A DNA stretch of 64,000 nucleotides from Deltaproteobacteria bacterium (GTDB lineage: Bacteria > Myxococcota > B64-G9), in assembly GCA_019314375.1 (NCBI GenBank), contig JAFCZJ010000057.1:1-64000 (forward strand), read 5' to 3'. Below are positions 45,204 to 56,100 of the stretch, in pieces. Each line of letters begins with the position of its first letter. Within the stretch, counting starts at the first letter, position 1. Under the pieces are notes generated by a model, which was not told the origin of the DNA, did no database searches, and saw only the letters and a list, made by a program, of their open reading frames with translations. Position numbers and translations under genes: made by a program.

Positions 45204-45705
45204 GTCGGGCTTCAAAATCGCCCCAAAGGATCTGGTCCCCCTCCAGAGTCCCTCGGAAATCACCCGATATTTTCTCACCAGCCGCCATGCCAAGCTCTTT
45301 GAAAAATACGCGCACCTCAAGGTAGGGCGGAAAGTTGGGCTCCTGGTCCAAGACCCCGAAACTGCTTTCGGATATTACATAGTGATCCAGCAGCAAGGCC
45401 TTGGGCTCATCGGTCCCCGCAAAGAAGATGTTCTCTGATTCTTCGAGAGATCGGCGATCGGTCAAGAACACCATGCGCACCACTTGATTCTGTAAATTCT
45501 CACCCACCCGAATCGACTTATAGTCTCGCTCATAAGCAAGGATCAGGTCCTGGTTGATCCAGTACGCATCCACATGGTCAAAGCCCAGGTCGAATTCGTC
45601 CTCGAGGGTGCCACCAAGGCGGCTGTCCATGCCACAGGCTGGGAGAAAAAGAGCCCAAAACAACAAATTGGCCCACAGAAGGCGGGGCCATAATCTATGG
45701 CGCAT
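45190..45705 (-). CDS. Lipoprotein of unknown function
   Basis: A 171-residue protein. The ATG at 45705 gives signal peptide MRHRLWPRLLWANLLFWALF ending LPAC, an acceptable lipobox; the in-frame ATG at 45726 is also possible. The mature part is acidic and rich in aromatic residues, with no family I recognise. It overlaps the VWA gene stop by 11 bases, so it belongs to the same operon. Pairing with the VWA protein at the cell envelope is a reasonable guess only. Confidence 0.65.
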   Translation of the reverse strand: MRHRLWPRLLWANLLFWALFLPACGMDSRLGGTLEDEFDLGFDHVDAYWINQDLILAYERDYKSIRVGENLQNQVVRMVFLTDRRSLEESENIFFAGTDEPKALLLDHYVISESSFGVLDQEPNFPPYLEVRVFFKELGMAAGEKISGDFRGTLEGDQILWGDFEARLRDP

Positions 45706-47374
45706 CAAAGTGGGTATCATCGACAAACAACTCCAGCGCCGCGGGATCTCGAATCCCTTCCGAGGGCAGATACACTATCCAGACCATTCCTTTGATATAT
45801 TTCACATACTTGTCGAGTATCGGCGAATCCCGATCCTGCTCCCTGAGCGGGGTGGGGCGCTCCAAACGCCACATGTGAATCCGGTTCGCCCCCGCCGGCC
45901 AAAACGAACCATCCAAACCTTGGGCGGGCAAGGTTTCGCGCAGGCGAATGTTCTCCACTCGAAACTGGTAACAGCGCCGACCATCCATGACCGCCGAAGG
46001 CTCGCTGATGGGCACCACCCGCTGCCCATCCCCCGGGCCCACCAAAAATCTTTCGTCATGCACGGGAGAAGTACCCTGCCGGATCTCCACCGCGTTGGAC
46101 AAGCCGTCCTCATCCGGGTCGCCAAAGGCGTCATTCACATGAGGAGAAGTGCCCAAACGAAATTCCACACCATCCGGCAAGCCGTCACCGTCCGTGTCGG
46201 CGTCGTCCGGGTCCAGACCCAAACGATCTTCTACAAAAAAGATCAAACCATCCCCATCTTCATCAAGCCGCTGGGCCTCACTCAACCCTGGCACCATGGA
46301 TGCCAGGGGATCGAATTCGCCCAGAAACGTATACTCAAAAAAATCATCCAGACCGTCCCCGTCGGAGTCGGCATAGCCTGGATTGGTGCCGAGCTGGAAT
46401 TCGATGGCATCCACCAGCCCGTCCCCATCGCTGTCGACGTAATAGTCTATGTGCCCGTCGACCTCGGCCACCCGCACACTGTCATTGGAGACAAAAAAGC
46501 TCTTCGGCTCCGAAGGGACCGCCACGGAATCCAACTCGAACTCCATCAGGCTGCGTTCTGATTCCAAGGTGCTGTCAAAATGAAGCGCCAGGCTCTCCGG
46601 ACTCGACAATTGAAAATACTGCCCATCCCCCGCCCTCGCCATGTCCGGCAAAAGATTGAAGAACTCCGGGGGAATGATGGCGATCTGGACGATGCTGATG
46701 ACGTCCATGCTCACGGAAAAATCCTGGGTCAGGTCCTGGACCTCTTGCATGATCCGCAGCCGGGTCAGATTCGCGTCCATGTCCCCGGCCTGAGGCATGC
46801 CGTCGGTGATGAACATCACCAGGTAGCGCTGATACACGGAGGAATCAGGATTGCTGGCCGAGTCTTGCAGCAGGTAGCTTCTTATCTCCTCTAAGGCATT
46901 GACGTAGTCCGTGCCCCCGAGAAACTTATCGGGATTGTCGATGGCAAGCTGCCGCATTCGGGCAAAGGCCTCGTTGAGCCTGACCTCATCCTTCGTGAAA
47001 AGAACAGGGTCCCCGGGATTGTAATCCACCAACTCCCTGATGACTCGCTCGCCCCAGCGCAGAATACCGAAAGAAATGTTCTCCTCGGATCGAAAACGCT
47101 CGACCGTGCCCTGGATGGCGTCCACATGGATATCTTCCGGATCGTTGAAGATCATGCTGTCGGAAGAATCGATGGCGAAAAGGACCCTGATGGGGCGTAA
47201 AAAAGATTCAGGTGGCGAGGTGCAAAACTCGCCGCTCACCGCAACGCGATCCGTGATGGTCCGGTCCAAAAATTCGACGCCCGTGTCCGTGCAGCCGGGC
47301 TGCGGAAGGATCAAGCAGACAAATGCGGCCCATGCCGCTTTACGCCAAGATGCCAAATCGTTCACTTCTTTCAT
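45695..47374 (-). CDS. VWA-domain lipoprotein with thrombospondin-type-3-like calcium repeats
   Basis: A 559-residue protein whose ATG overlaps the stop of the propeller gene (ATGA). The signal peptide ends LPQPGC. The VWA domain (residues about 60-300) has the MIDAS set: FAIDSSDSM, a GGTDY Thr, and FITDGMPQ Asp, so a bound divalent metal is likely. A run of DSDGDGLVDAIEF and DTDGDGLPDGVEF repeats (about 305-440) resembles TSP3 calcium-binding loops, followed by a beta domain. Such proteins commonly bind other surface proteins. Co-expression with the propeller lipoproteins is indicated by the overlaps. Confidence 0.82.
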   Translation of the reverse strand: MKEVNDLASWRKAAWAAFVCLILPQPGCTDTGVEFLDRTITDRVAVSGEFCTSPPESFLRPIRVLFAIDSSDSMIFNDPEDIHVDAIQGTVERFRSEENISFGILRWGERVIRELVDYNPGDPVLFTKDEVRLNEAFARMRQLAIDNPDKFLGGTDYVNALEEIRSYLLQDSASNPDSSVYQRYLVMFITDGMPQAGDMDANLTRLRIMQEVQDLTQDFSVSMDVISIVQIAIIPPEFFNLLPDMARAGDGQYFQLSSPESLALHFDSTLESERSLMEFELDSVAVPSEPKSFFVSNDSVRVAEVDGHIDYYVDSDGDGLVDAIEFQLGTNPGYADSDGDGLDDFFEYTFLGEFDPLASMVPGLSEAQRLDEDGDGLIFFVEDRLGLDPDDADTDGDGLPDGVEFRLGTSPHVNDAFGDPDEDGLSNAVEIRQGTSPVHDERFLVGPGDGQRVVPISEPSAVMDGRRCYQFRVENIRLRETLPAQGLDGSFWPAGANRIHMWRLERPTPLREQDRDSPILDKYVKYIKGMVWIVYLPSEGIRDPAALELFVDDTHFDAP

Positions 47375-48981
47375 TCCCAATAAAGTGTAACGCTTTTCAG
47401 AACGGGACTTCTCGCCGTGCCCGATGCGTACATTCGGATTTCGACTTGCCCATATCGACCCGCCACCGGGCAAGAGATTTCACCAGGCTCGGTCAAAGAC
47501 GCGCCCCAGGGTGCCGTGACGAGCTCTTCTTTGTTTTCATGGCAACGAAACCGGGCCTCCACCCGCGTGCCTTCCGGCGCATCCGCAAGCCAATTGATGC
47601 TAAGCCATTGGGGGCTTTCCTTGCCGCTGTCCACATCGCCGAGCCACCAGGCAAAGCCATCGTTGTGATGGGTGATGGTGCGAAGAGACAGGCCCAGCAT
47701 GTCACTGTAACTGTATGGCCCTTTGCCGATCTGAATCTCAAAAGTATCGCTCATGTCCAGGCCGTTGATGCGGGTCACCATGTTGGCGCCGTGACTGACC
47801 GCCCAGGCATTGCCCCAGGCATCGATGCCCACGCCGATGGGTCCCGCTCCAACCCCGATGGTCGCCAGAAGCTCGCCATCCGAGCCCTTGATCTTAGAGA
47901 TGGTCGCGGTGGTCGAGCTGGCCACCCAAACATTGCCATCCAAATCGATGGCCACCCCGCGGGACACCGAGCCTCCAACCGGGTAAGCGCCAATCATCTC
48001 TCCGGTGATATAACTCAAGCCGTCGGCGGGGTTCACCCCGTCGGTCCCCTTGATTTTCAACACGTCATCACAAGCAAACCCGCCCAACCAAATGTTGTTG
48101 AGCTGGTCTACGGCGATTCCATAGAGGTCCCTGCAGCCGTCTCTGTCGTAGGGGCCATAAACACCCAGGACCGAGCCATCCTGCGTATTGATCTCGGTCA
48201 GCAGATCGTTGGGATCGCCTCTCAGGTTATGCACAATCCACAGGTGCCCGCGCTGGTCCACGACGCTGCCGTAGGGAAAATCCGCAATCGCGATGGCGGG
48301 GTTCGGACAATCAGCGCCCTCCCCCCTGTAACAAGCGCCGGTGTCCCCATCTACTTCCCAGACCGTATCATCCACCGAGCAGCCGACCCAGAGGTGGTTG
48401 TCGGCGTCCAAGGACAGAGAGCGCGGCGCGTGCCCCACGCGAATACTCAACAAGAGCTCCCCGGTTTGCCCCGAGATCTTCATGATCTTGTTGTCCACGC
48501 TGACAGGAATCATGTCCGTTGTCAGGGCTTCTCGATGGATATAGGAAGCGCCCCCGCGGCAGCCCACCCACACATTGCCCTGCATGTCCACCGTGGTGCG
48601 CGAAGGATTGTAACACCACTCTCCGCTCCCATCGACCAGGTTAAAAGTACCCAGGACTTCCATGGTCTTGGTGTCGATTTTGGAAACCGTCCGGTCCGTG
48701 GAATTGGGCACCCACATGTACGGTGTCTCGAAGAGGGACAAGGCCGCATTCATCTGGAGCGAGCCTGTCGCATCCGGATTGAGCCCGCTCATGGTGCCCG
48801 ACTCCCAATCCGTTTGTGAGGTAAATGTCCGGGACTGACGAGTCGGGGGGATATAGCCCGCATCCCCATCTCCGGCATCCGAACTCAAAGGTGGCGCATC
48901 GTCGGAACATGTTCCCAAAACGGCCAGCGACAGAATAAAAAACAGCCGCATTCCGAGTCTCATGGCTCGTCGCGCCTTCAT
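47371..48981 (-). CDS. NHL/streptogramin-lyase-like beta-propeller lipoprotein (paralogue 1)
   Basis: About 536 residues. The ATG at 48981 leads to MRLFFILSLAVLGTC, a weak lipobox; 48963 is an alternative. The body has at least six blades of the kind seen in streptogramin lyase (Vgb) and NHL proteins: GNVWVGCRG, NHLWVGCSVDD, NNIWLGGFACDD, GNVWVASST, GNAWAVSHG. Family lyases use His and Glu residues; I cannot confirm them here, so an enzymatic role is doubtful. A C-terminal beta domain (ARFRCHENKEEL) follows. It is nearly identical over most of its length to the adjacent upstream gene. Its stop overlaps the VWA start. Confidence 0.8.
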   Translation of the reverse strand: MKARRAMRLGMRLFFILSLAVLGTCSDDAPPLSSDAGDGDAGYIPPTRQSRTFTSQTDWESGTMSGLNPDATGSLQMNAALSLFETPYMWVPNSTDRTVSKIDTKTMEVLGTFNLVDGSGEWCYNPSRTTVDMQGNVWVGCRGGASYIHREALTTDMIPVSVDNKIMKISGQTGELLLSIRVGHAPRSLSLDADNHLWVGCSVDDTVWEVDGDTGACYRGEGADCPNPAIAIADFPYGSVVDQRGHLWIVHNLRGDPNDLLTEINTQDGSVLGVYGPYDRDGCRDLYGIAVDQLNNIWLGGFACDDVLKIKGTDGVNPADGLSYITGEMIGAYPVGGSVSRGVAIDLDGNVWVASSTTATISKIKGSDGELLATIGVGAGPIGVGIDAWGNAWAVSHGANMVTRINGLDMSDTFEIQIGKGPYSYSDMLGLSLRTITHHNDGFAWWLGDVDSGKESPQWLSINWLADAPEGTRVEARFRCHENKEELVTAPWGASLTEPGEISCPVAGRYGQVEIRMYASGTARSPVLKSVTLYWE

Positions 48982-49027
48982 TTTCGCCTCTTCTTCTGCA
49001 TCTTCATCTGCATCAGACCTGCCCCGT

Positions 49028-50644
49028 TCACTCCCAATAAAGCGTGACGCTTTCCAGGACGGGACTTCTCGCCGTGCCCGCTGCGTACATTCGGATTTCG
49101 ACTTGCCCATAACGGCCCCCCGTCGGGCAAGAGATTTCACCGGGCTCGGTCAAAGACTCACCCCAGGACGCCGTGGCCAGTTCTTCTTCGTTTTCATGGC
49201 AACGAAAGCGTGCCTCCACCCGCGTGCCATCCGGCGCATCCGCAACCCAGTTGATGCTCAGCCAGTCGGGGCTCTCCATGCCGCTGTCCACATTGCCGAG
49301 CCACCAGGCGAAGCCGTCGTTTTGGTGGGTGATGGTGCGCAAGGACAAACCGAGCATGTCACTGTAACTGTATGGCCCCAAGCCGACCGGGACCACGAAG
49401 GTATCGCTCATGTCCAGGCCGTTGATGCGGGTCACGGTGTTGGCAACGCGACTCACCGCCCAGCCATTGCCCCAGGCATCGATGCCCACGCCGATGGGCC
49501 CATCTCCGACCCCGATGGTCGCCAGCAACTCACCGTCCGAGCCCTTGATCTTGCTGATTGTGGCGGTTGTCGAGCTGGCCACCCAGACATTGCCATCCAA
49601 ATCGACGGCCACGCCGCGCGACAGCGATCCGCCGACCAAATAGGCCCCGATCAGCTCTCCCGTGGCGTATGTTATGCCGTCGGCGGGGTTCACACCGTCG
49701 GTCCCTTTGATTTTCAACACGTCATCACAAGCAAACCCGCCCAGCCAGATGTTGTTGAGCTGGTCCACGGCGATTCCATAAAGATCCATGCAGCCTTCTC
49801 TGTCATATGGACCATAGACGCCCAGGACCAAACCATCTTGCGTGTTGATCTCGGTCACCAAATCAGCGGGATTGCCGATGGCTATCCGGTTGTGCACAAT
49901 CCACAGATGCCCGCGCTGGTCCACGACGCTGCCGTACGGAAAATCATCAACCGGGATGGCCGGATTGGGGCAACCGGCCCCCTCTCCTCTGTAACAAGCG
50001 CCGGTGTCCCCATCCACCTCCCAGACCGTATCATCCACCGAGCAACCGACCCATAGGTGGTTGTTGGCGTCCAGGGACAAAGAGCGAGGCGCATGACCCA
50101 CGCGGCGACTGATCAGAATGCTGCCATTTTGCCCCGAGATCTTCATGATCTTGTTGTCCACGGTGGCGGGGACCATGCCCGCCGTCACGGCGGATCGATT
50201 GATGTAAGAAGCATTGCCCCGGCAGCCCACCCAGACATTGCCCTGGATATCCACAGTGGTGCGCGAAGGGTTGTAGCACCATTCTCCATCTCTATCGACC
50301 AGGTCAAAGGTGCCAAGCACTTCCATGGTTTTGGTGTCGATCTTGGAGACCGTCCGATCCGTGGAATTCGGCACCCACATGAACGGCGTCTCAAAAAGAG
50401 CCAGACCCGCATTCATCTGAAGCGAGCCTGTCGCGTCCGGATTGAGCCCACTCATGCTGCCCGACTCCCAGTCCGCCTGGGAGGTAAATGTCCGAGATTG
50501 GCGATCCGGCGGAATATAACCCGCATCCCCATCGCCGGCATCCGTACCTGAAGAAGGCGTGTCGTCAGAACAAGCCGCCAATACAAAAAGCGACAAAACC
50601 AGCACCAAGCGACAGCCAATGCTCAAAATTCGCAGCGCACTCAT
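49028..50644 (-). CDS. NHL/streptogramin-lyase-like beta-propeller lipoprotein (paralogue 2)
   Basis: A 538-residue tandem copy of the next gene. GGAGGGG lies upstream of the ATG at 50644. The signal MSALRILSIGCRLVLVLSLF ends with a good lipobox (LAAC). The mature part starts with a Ser/Asp/Gly-rich linker and then the same propeller and C-terminal domain; differences from its copy are scattered substitutions and a few codons. It is the first gene of the lipoprotein group that runs through the VWA gene. A long hairpin lies just upstream. Confidence 0.82.
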   Translation of the reverse strand: MSALRILSIGCRLVLVLSLFVLAACSDDTPSSGTDAGDGDAGYIPPDRQSRTFTSQADWESGSMSGLNPDATGSLQMNAGLALFETPFMWVPNSTDRTVSKIDTKTMEVLGTFDLVDRDGEWCYNPSRTTVDIQGNVWVGCRGNASYINRSAVTAGMVPATVDNKIMKISGQNGSILISRRVGHAPRSLSLDANNHLWVGCSVDDTVWEVDGDTGACYRGEGAGCPNPAIPVDDFPYGSVVDQRGHLWIVHNRIAIGNPADLVTEINTQDGLVLGVYGPYDREGCMDLYGIAVDQLNNIWLGGFACDDVLKIKGTDGVNPADGITYATGELIGAYLVGGSLSRGVAVDLDGNVWVASSTTATISKIKGSDGELLATIGVGDGPIGVGIDAWGNGWAVSRVANTVTRINGLDMSDTFVVPVGLGPYSYSDMLGLSLRTITHQNDGFAWWLGNVDSGMESPDWLSINWVADAPDGTRVEARFRCHENEEELATASWGESLTEPGEISCPTGGRYGQVEIRMYAAGTARSPVLESVTLYWE

Positions 50645-50680
50645 TTCGACCCCTCCTAGAACATCGATCTTACCTTAAAC

Positions 50681-50749
50681 GAGGGGGACGTTGTTGCGTT
50701 ATTCTCGTTATTCTTCGAATAACGAGAATAACGCAACAACGTCCCCCTC
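50681..50749. repeat. Perfect 33-bp inverted repeat with 3-base loop
   Basis: The arm at 50681-50713 (starting GAGGGGGACGTTGTTGCG) is exactly complementary to 50717-50749, separated by TTC. It begins one base after the PBP1C stop codon and ends 37 bases before the propeller gene. It may terminate the PBP1C transcript, and its perfect symmetry suggests a recently mobile palindromic element. Direct repeats at its edges are not evident. Confidence 0.88.
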
Positions 50750-53122
50750 CTAATCCGCGACGATAATCGTTACTGGCGAACTGACTTGGGCCGTGCGGGC
50801 CATGGCTGCCCGGATGGTGTGGGTGCCGGGCTCTAAGCTCCAGCGAAACTCGTGGGGGAACTCTACTCGCGCCACGGGCAGTCCGTCCACCAGCCAGACG
50901 ATGGGCTCGTCGGCCGGCTCCACCCGGGCGCTCAAGCGCAGCGTGGCGAATTCAGCGGGCGTGTCCGGATCGTAGAGATAGCGCGATCCGTCCCTTGGCT
51001 CTTCCACCACCAGGGCCTCGCTTAGCCGGGACTCAACCCCGCAGAGGGGGCTCTCTCGATTGGGTGCCACCTCCAACCGGGCTCGTCGAGCCCAGGAAGC
51101 GTAACGCTCGGGCAAGTCCAGCATGACCTTTTTCTCGACCATCTCGGCCGGACAGGCCGCCGTGGCCCTGAACCCATTGCGCCGGTCAACGGCCACCATC
51201 CGATGCACCGGACAAAGCGCCACCGGTTCCGTGCCCGGCGCAAAGTACTCCACATGCCGATCTGGACAGTCGGGTCCGGCAAGCTTGCCCGACATGGGAC
51301 AAACCATGCGTGCCTGATAGTCAGCGGGCGGACTGAACTGATCGATCAAAGGCACGTGGGGCCGATGCTCGGGCAAGAGCGCATCCATGATGCGCCGGGT
51401 GGCCACGCCCGCGCCGGTCAAGCCACCCACCCGGTTCATGCGCCGCCAGTCGTGGTTGCCCATCCAAACACCCACCAACAAACGGTCGTTGTATGCCACG
51501 GTCCAGCTATCCCGATAGCCCTGACTGGTGCCGGTCTTGACCGCAACCGCCGAGTCGTACTCGACGGCCGTGCCCCGTGGAAAACTGGGGCTGCGAGCCA
51601 GGGGATCGCCCAGGATGTGGGTGATGAGCTCTGTCGTACCCGTACCAAGAAGCCTGGGCTGTTCGGCTTGTGGCTCGTCGACAAACATGCGGAACGGCAG
51701 GCGCTTGCCGCCATGAGCCAGCACACCGTAAAGCCCACATAAATCCTCCAAACTCACGTGCAGGTTACCCAGGGCCAAGCCCAAGCCATAGCGGCCCGGC
51801 TCAAAAGAAATACCACGCACCCCCGCCCGGTAGAAAAAACGAAGGGTGGGCTCCACGCCCACGGCAGCCAAAACGTGCAAGGCGGGAATGTTGCGAGAGT
51901 TGCCCAGGGCCTGGCGAAACAACATGGGGCCCAAAAAAGTGTGGGAGATGTTGCTGGGGCGATAGGGCATGCCCCGCCCCAAATCGAACTCCACCTGCAC
52001 GTCGGCCAACTCGGAGGCGGCGGAAAAATGTCCGTGCTCCAGCCCCAGGGCATAGAGGAATGGCTTCAGGGCCGAACCCGGAGGGCGTCTTGCCTGCACA
52101 TAGTCGATGGCACCACAGGGCTCGTCGTCGAAATAATCGTCCGAACCCACATAGGCCAGGATTTCACCCGAGGGCAAATCCACCACCAGGGCCGCGGCAT
52201 TACCCACACCGCGCCCGCGCAATTCACGCAAACGGCGACCCAGAATGCGGCTGACCTCGCCCTGCATGTCCAAGTCCAAGGTGGCCTGCTGAATGACTCC
52301 GGATCTTGAGGAGGCCTGTTTACTCCAACGCAGCACCGCATGCAGCGCATCCGGGTCCCGCTCAGGCCGAGGCACGAGTTGGATCGCCGAGCCCAGGGCC
52401 TGCTCCAGTTCGACCCGGCAAATCACACCACGATTCTCCAATGCGCGCAGAATTCGCTCGGCTCGCCCCAGCGCCCGGGCCAGCCCACCGGGCCGATGGG
52501 GATCGTAGCGCCCCGGAGCCTGGGGCAGACCAGCCAAAAAAGCGGCTTGCAGCCAGGACAGATCTTCCGCCGGCTTGTCGAAGTAGTAACGTGCCGCACG
52601 ATTCACGCCATGAACCCGGTTGCCGTAAGGCGCCATGCGCAGATACTGAGCCAGGACCCGCTGGTGGCCGAAGTCGTGCACCAACAAAAGAGCCTCGGCT
52701 GCCTCCTTGGCCTTGTGCAGATAGCTGCGCTCGCCCGGCGACTGCATGCGGGCCACCTGCATCGGGATGGTGGAAGCACCGGAGACGATACGTCCCGAGG
52801 AAATGTTCTGACTCAAAGCGCGCAAAATGCTCGGCCAGTGCACGCCAGGGTGATGGAAGAAATAGCGGTCCTCGGTCTCCAAGGTGGCAGCCAAAATCCG
52901 GTTGGGGATGATGACCCCCATGGGCCAGTAGCCCAAGCGGTCCCCAAAGCCCGCAACCTCACCCAAATAATCACCTCGCCGATCCAGGATGAGCCGAGAG
53001 GGCTCGGGCACCAGCAGGTCGCGCTCCAGGCTGAAGACAAAACAAACCGTCAAAATAACAATCAGCGAGGCCGCCGAAGCGACCAAGCTGATCAATATTT
53101 TCTGACGGCGGTTCATGGGCAT
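50750..53122 (-). CDS. pbpC: Penicillin-binding protein 1C
   Basis: A bifunctional peptidoglycan synthase of 790 residues anchored by one N-terminal helix. The transglycosylase domain has ETEDRYFFHHPGVHW (catalytic Glu) and GASTIPMQVARM. The transpeptidase domain has the SxxK motif in RPPGSALKPFLY, SxN in GNSRNIPAL, and KTG in VAVKTGTSQGYRD. The C-terminus is the PBP1C-specific BiPBP_C domain. It follows the alpha-2-macroglobulin gene by nine bases, the same pairing as yfhM-pbpC in Escherichia coli, where the two are thought to repair and protect the cell wall after attack. Start at 53122 or 53116. Confidence 0.94.
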   Translation of the reverse strand: MPMNRRQKILISLVASAASLIVILTVCFVFSLERDLLVPEPSRLILDRRGDYLGEVAGFGDRLGYWPMGVIIPNRILAATLETEDRYFFHHPGVHWPSILRALSQNISSGRIVSGASTIPMQVARMQSPGERSYLHKAKEAAEALLLVHDFGHQRVLAQYLRMAPYGNRVHGVNRAARYYFDKPAEDLSWLQAAFLAGLPQAPGRYDPHRPGGLARALGRAERILRALENRGVICRVELEQALGSAIQLVPRPERDPDALHAVLRWSKQASSRSGVIQQATLDLDMQGEVSRILGRRLRELRGRGVGNAAALVVDLPSGEILAYVGSDDYFDDEPCGAIDYVQARRPPGSALKPFLYALGLEHGHFSAASELADVQVEFDLGRGMPYRPSNISHTFLGPMLFRQALGNSRNIPALHVLAAVGVEPTLRFFYRAGVRGISFEPGRYGLGLALGNLHVSLEDLCGLYGVLAHGGKRLPFRMFVDEPQAEQPRLLGTGTTELITHILGDPLARSPSFPRGTAVEYDSAVAVKTGTSQGYRDSWTVAYNDRLLVGVWMGNHDWRRMNRVGGLTGAGVATRRIMDALLPEHRPHVPLIDQFSPPADYQARMVCPMSGKLAGPDCPDRHVEYFAPGTEPVALCPVHRMVAVDRRNGFRATAACPAEMVEKKVMLDLPERYASWARRARLEVAPNRESPLCGVESRLSEALVVEEPRDGSRYLYDPDTPAEFATLRLSARVEPADEPIVWLVDGLPVARVEFPHEFRWSLEPGTHTIRAAMARTAQVSSPVTIIVAD

Positions 53123-53131
53123 CTCTTTTGT

Positions 53132-56100
53132 TTACCTGCTGACCTCAATGCGCATTCCCGCGCCCCGACCCCGAGTATCCTGGCCATACATCTTTTCGGC
53201 CCGTATGGCCGGGTGCACATAGGAGCCCGGGGTAGCCGCCCGCAAGCGAAAGTAGAAACGGTGCGTACCGCGCGGCAGATGGGTGAAGTAATAACGAACT
53301 TCCGAATCCATGCGCTGCACGTAGCTTGGACGCAAGGAATCGGACCGCGAGGGCTTGGCCTCGGCGCCCGAGGTTTTCAATGCCGGATTCAAGGGCTCCA
53401 AGCCAGCGGCGAAGGGAACGATGAGAGCGACGTGATGCTGTGCCTGCTCGGTGGTGATGCGAGCCTCGATCTCCACGATATCGCCCAAAGCCAGCTTCCG
53501 GCTTGAGCCCGTCTTGTCGGCAAAGTGAGTGGCGGGACCACCGGCCTTGGGGATGACCGTGGTCGTGCGGTCGACGATGAAGCCCTGGGCCAATGACGTC
53601 ACCTGATCACCGGGCGCATCGGGCAGGTAGCTGTAGCGCACTCGCGCGCCCAACTCATGTTTGGTCTTCACCTCCACACTCAACTTGCCGTCTCGCTTAA
53701 TCTCGCGCTTGGCCACCTTGACCCGGCCACCCAATTCAAGCTTGCCGTCGCCCGAGATGAGCACCTCGGCCTTTATGTCCTTGGCCGTGGCTTCTTCCAG
53801 ATAGGCCAATAGCGCGGGGATGGCCCGCCGGTTGGCGTGGGTGTTGCCAAAGCCGCGATCGGCCGTGGCCTTGGCCAACAGCGCCTCGCGGAGAAGTTCG
53901 ATTTTTTCGTTTTTTCCATCCAAACGAAGCAAAGCCTCGAATACGGCGGCCAAGGTCGAAGTACGCGAACCCAAGTAGCCCTCGCCCCAGCCCTTGCGGA
54001 ACCAGCGCAGGCCCTGGAAAATCGGCTTGCCACGATGCAGCTTGAAGACAACCCGGTTCCACATGTAGCGGGTCAGGTCGGGCAGGTTGCTGCGGAAAAT
54101 CGCGGGCCGGGTTTTCATGGACAGGGCCATGTCCGCAACCGAAGTGAGATCCATGCTGTCTTTGTGGTGGAACATATCGATGAGGTAGTTTTCGTCCAGT
54201 TCGCCGACGAGGGTCAGCGCCCGCATGGCCGCGGTCTGCTGGTTGAATCGGTAGCCCGCCATCAGGCCGGTGAAATCCGAACGAAGCACGCGCTTCAAGG
54301 CCGCCACGGAACGTGAATACAATTTCTCAGCCACCGGCAGTTCCAGCTTGCGAGCCACGGCCATCATTTCCACCGCCTGGGCGGTCAAGGCCACGTCGCC
54401 CTCCCCGCCGGGCCAGTAGGCGAAAAAGCCCTGTTCGTCCTGATACAGGCTCGCCTCCTCCAAAAGCTTCTCAACATGCGCTCGAACCTGCAGGGCGTAA
54501 TGCTGATTCAGGCCCAATCGCTTCAGCACGGCCCCAATCTGCATCTGGGCCACCAGGCGGCTCATTCGCTGCTCCAAACAACCGTGGGGATATTCGGCCA
54601 GGTAGTCCAAGCTCGCCATCAACTCCATGACGCCGGGGACAGAAGAGACCAAGATCTCCTGGCGCAGGGTCCCGGGCCGGGGTTTTTCCGGAAAATCCTT
54701 CAACTTGTGTTTGCCTGCCTTCCAGCGTTCAAACCAGGCCACCTGGGTCATGGCGCGATCGGGCAAAACCGGCAGCTTCACCTCGAAGGCATCCCCCACC
54801 CCATCGGCCGAACGCTGAATGTCCATGCGAAAACGAATGTTGCCGGGCAAGCTGGGATCGCTCAAGACCGCGGTCATAGGCCACAGATGAGGCTCGGCCT
54901 TGTTGAGCTTGAGTTGGATGGACTTGGTGAACTGCTTGGCCTGCACGGAGCCGTCCACCTTGATCAGCACACGACCAGTGCCCTCGGCACCCTCCACCAG
55001 GCGTCCAATGCCGCCGGCCAGGAAACGATCACCCTGTCGCACAAAACGCGGCAGCATGGGCTGAACGATGACCGGCAGCCTCACCCGCAGACGCTGCTTG
55101 CGAAGTCCAAAGCGTTCCAAACCACTCACCGCCACCGCCCGAACCTGGAAGTTGGTCAAATCGTCCGAGACTTTGACCGGCACCACCAGCATGCCCGACT
55201 TGGGCACCTTCAGGGTGGCCTGATAATAAGGTACGGTCTGAAAATTCCTGCGCACCCGACGCTTGCCTCGACTGCGCTCGTCCGCGTCCCCACCGCCGTC
55301 ACCGGCCGGCTCTTCCCGTTCGGCCAAACGACCCACGACCTTGTTGCGCGTATCCCTGATGCTGGTCACGCGTCGATTGCGCTGAATCATGGTATCCAAT
55401 GGATCCAAGGAAGCTTCGTGAGCCAAGGACAAAACCGCCTCGTCCACCAACCACAGGGTCACTTCCCCCGCCACCGGTCGCTTCTTGTGATCCTTTAACT
55501 CGATTTTCATCTGGACCGTTTCGCCCGGACGCACGGTTTTGGGATGACTGACGCGCACATCCACCGTGTGAGCCGTGGGCTTGACCTCCAGATCCAAAGA
55601 TGCGGCCAAGGTCCTTGGGCGATAACGAGCGTCGTCTCCGCCCTGACCCAATCGGCCGCGCATGATGACCGCGTGCACGGGCAAGTTGGGCAGATGCTCG
55701 AGGCCGATGGCCACGCTGAGCACGGCCTTGCCGCCCCGAATTCGAACCCACTTGTGCTTGTTGCCGCCCGGATGCTCGATGATGACCAGGCCATGGCCCT
55801 CCTGGAAGGGACTTTTGAGCAAGAGCTTGGCCGTCTCGCCCGGCTCGTATTTCTTCTTGTCGGAAGACAGCTCAAAAACGCCCTGCCTGGGTTTGGACCA
55901 GGCCACCGCGTCCTTGCCGCCCACGAAAAGATCCGCCGACAAGGTCTGTACGCGACCCAAGCGATCCCGGGCCACCAGCTCCACCAGGTAGACACCACTC
56001 TTGGGCAGTTCCAAAGATGGGCGCTGCGCTTTTTTGCCCGTGCTGATCTCCACTTCCTTGATCTTCACGTCCTCTTGCTCGGTCACGTAGCTGGCCTCAC

